Assembly: GCA_024516035.1 (NCBI GenBank)
Contig: CM044959.1
Location: forward strand, 18,248,525-18,312,524
Direction of reading: 5' to 3'
Length of the DNA stretch: 64,000 nucleotides
DNA from: Bactericera cockerelli
Taxonomy: Eukaryota > Arthropoda > Insecta > Hemiptera > Triozidae
In this document: in pieces, positions 63,047-64,000 of the stretch
Position numbering within the stretch: position 1 is the stretch's first letter
Layout of the letters: every line of letters starts with the position of its first letter
Translations under genes and position numbers: made by a program
Notes under the pieces: generated by a model
The model's input: only the letters and a program-made list of their open reading frames with translations
Database searches by the model: none
Told to the model about the DNA's origin: nothing

Positions 63047-64000
63047 CTGCGGGCAGAGAGAGAGATGAACCAATGAGCGACACAATCTATACATACATGC
63101 AGAAGACCAGTGTCATGCTAGAGGACTAAAGGACAAACAAATTATAATTTTTATTAAATTACAACAGGAGCTGCCAGTCTTTGACTGGTTGCCATTCTGC
63201 ACAGCATATCCATCTAATCTATCAGACAATTTTCTAACATATTTTATACTTTTTAATTAAAAAAAAAAAAATAAACAGTGAATAGACTAGCCATCTCTAA
63301 CAAGCCAGGCCATCTTGCAGTTCCCCAAGGGTTTAATAGCTTTCTCATGATGGTTGATCGCACATAGAACTATGTGCTTCAGAACGGATCTACTTTTAAA
63401 CTAAAGTTGAATAAAGACCATCACTCACCGAGCTGTAGCCAAGCTGGCTACAACAACACCGACAACATACGTAGGGATTCACATTTTTTTGGATCCTTTT
63501 TGATTCCAATATCCATCAGTAATAAATTAATTCTAATATTCATCTGTCATTTGATCAATAAGGAGATTTTTCCTATGATCACAGATTTAGAAAGCCCAAA
63601 ACCAGATGAAACACAACCAGTGCACAAATTAACATGAATAATAGGAAGTGAAAATAAAACTGAATAGTTTAGAAAAATTAAAACGAGATAAATATATTCT
63701 CCCAATGTGGGAGTTTGTTCTCTTTGTTCTTAGTACAAAAATCTTTTTACATAATTCTCGCTCACTCAGTTCAGAAACAAGTTCACGCTCATGTTTATAA
63801 CAGTGCTGCATTAATATTTATTTAGCCTGGGTTGAATAATAATATAAAAAAATCATGATTCCCCCCCTGACCAGTTTTCGCCTAGATCTTTACAGATTTC
63901 ATATCTCTTGAGCAGGGCAATAATGTTATTGTATTGACACTAAATGGAAAATAATAATAAATTTAAACACGAATGAATGTGTCAGAATGTTGATATCCCA
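63047..64000. other. Pkn intron, right edge of window
   Basis: AT-rich sequence. No exon or complete repeat was recognised. Confidence 0.5.

Noticed and set aside
62797..63129. Glycine-rich + strand frames opposite the Pkn linker exon
   Set aside because: Shadow frames of a proline-rich exon on the minus strand.

Overview
This window is eukaryotic nuclear DNA, most likely from an insect and perhaps a hemipteran. It shows intron-rich genes with GT-AG boundaries, AT-rich introns packed with small DNA transposons and tRNA- or 5S-derived SINEs, and insect-like Abl, Pkn and Mgst1-type proteins. The species cannot be named from the sequence alone.

Layout. (1) 671-11536, + strand: 3' part of the Abl tyrosine kinase gene, from the kinase C-lobe to the C-terminal F-actin-binding domain. 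It has six recognisable exons; the 5' part lies left of the window. (2) 17114-19201, - strand: a two-exon MAPEG protein resembling microsomal glutathione S-transferase 1. (3) 24348-25913, + strand: a MADF-domain protein. (4) 26370-27737, + strand: an unrecognised 190-residue hydrophobic protein in three exons. (5) 30119-33625, + strand: a non-LTR retrotransposon with one long open frame. (6) 38017-39228, + strand: an intronless F-box/WD40 protein. (7) 39873-41735, - strand: a SUZ-domain protein convergent with (6). (8) 46952-63046, - strand: nine 3' exons of Protein kinase N (Pkn), from the proline-rich linker through the AGC kinase domain to the C-terminus; its 5' exons lie right of the window.

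The genes do not form a pathway. Abl and Pkn are both cytoskeletal signalling kinases, but nothing here shows their proximity is functional.

The most striking feature is a recurring structural pattern. Several minisatellites contain amplified copies of the exon-intron boundary they touch. About 55-60 copies of an Abl exon end plus its 5' splice site fill the next intron. About 22 copies of the Mgst1-like 3' splice site precede its second exon, in a 42-bp unit that keeps the frame open. About 18 copies of the Pkn terminal codons and stop lie in its presumed 3'UTR. One Pkn kinase exon has junction-derived arrays on both sides, and smaller duplications touch other exon ends. These arrays also trap mobile elements, so empty insertion sites can be read from neighbouring repeat units.

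Three otherwise conserved genes (Abl, Mgst1-like, MADF) each carry a small apparent frameshift. Assembly indels are the simplest explanation.
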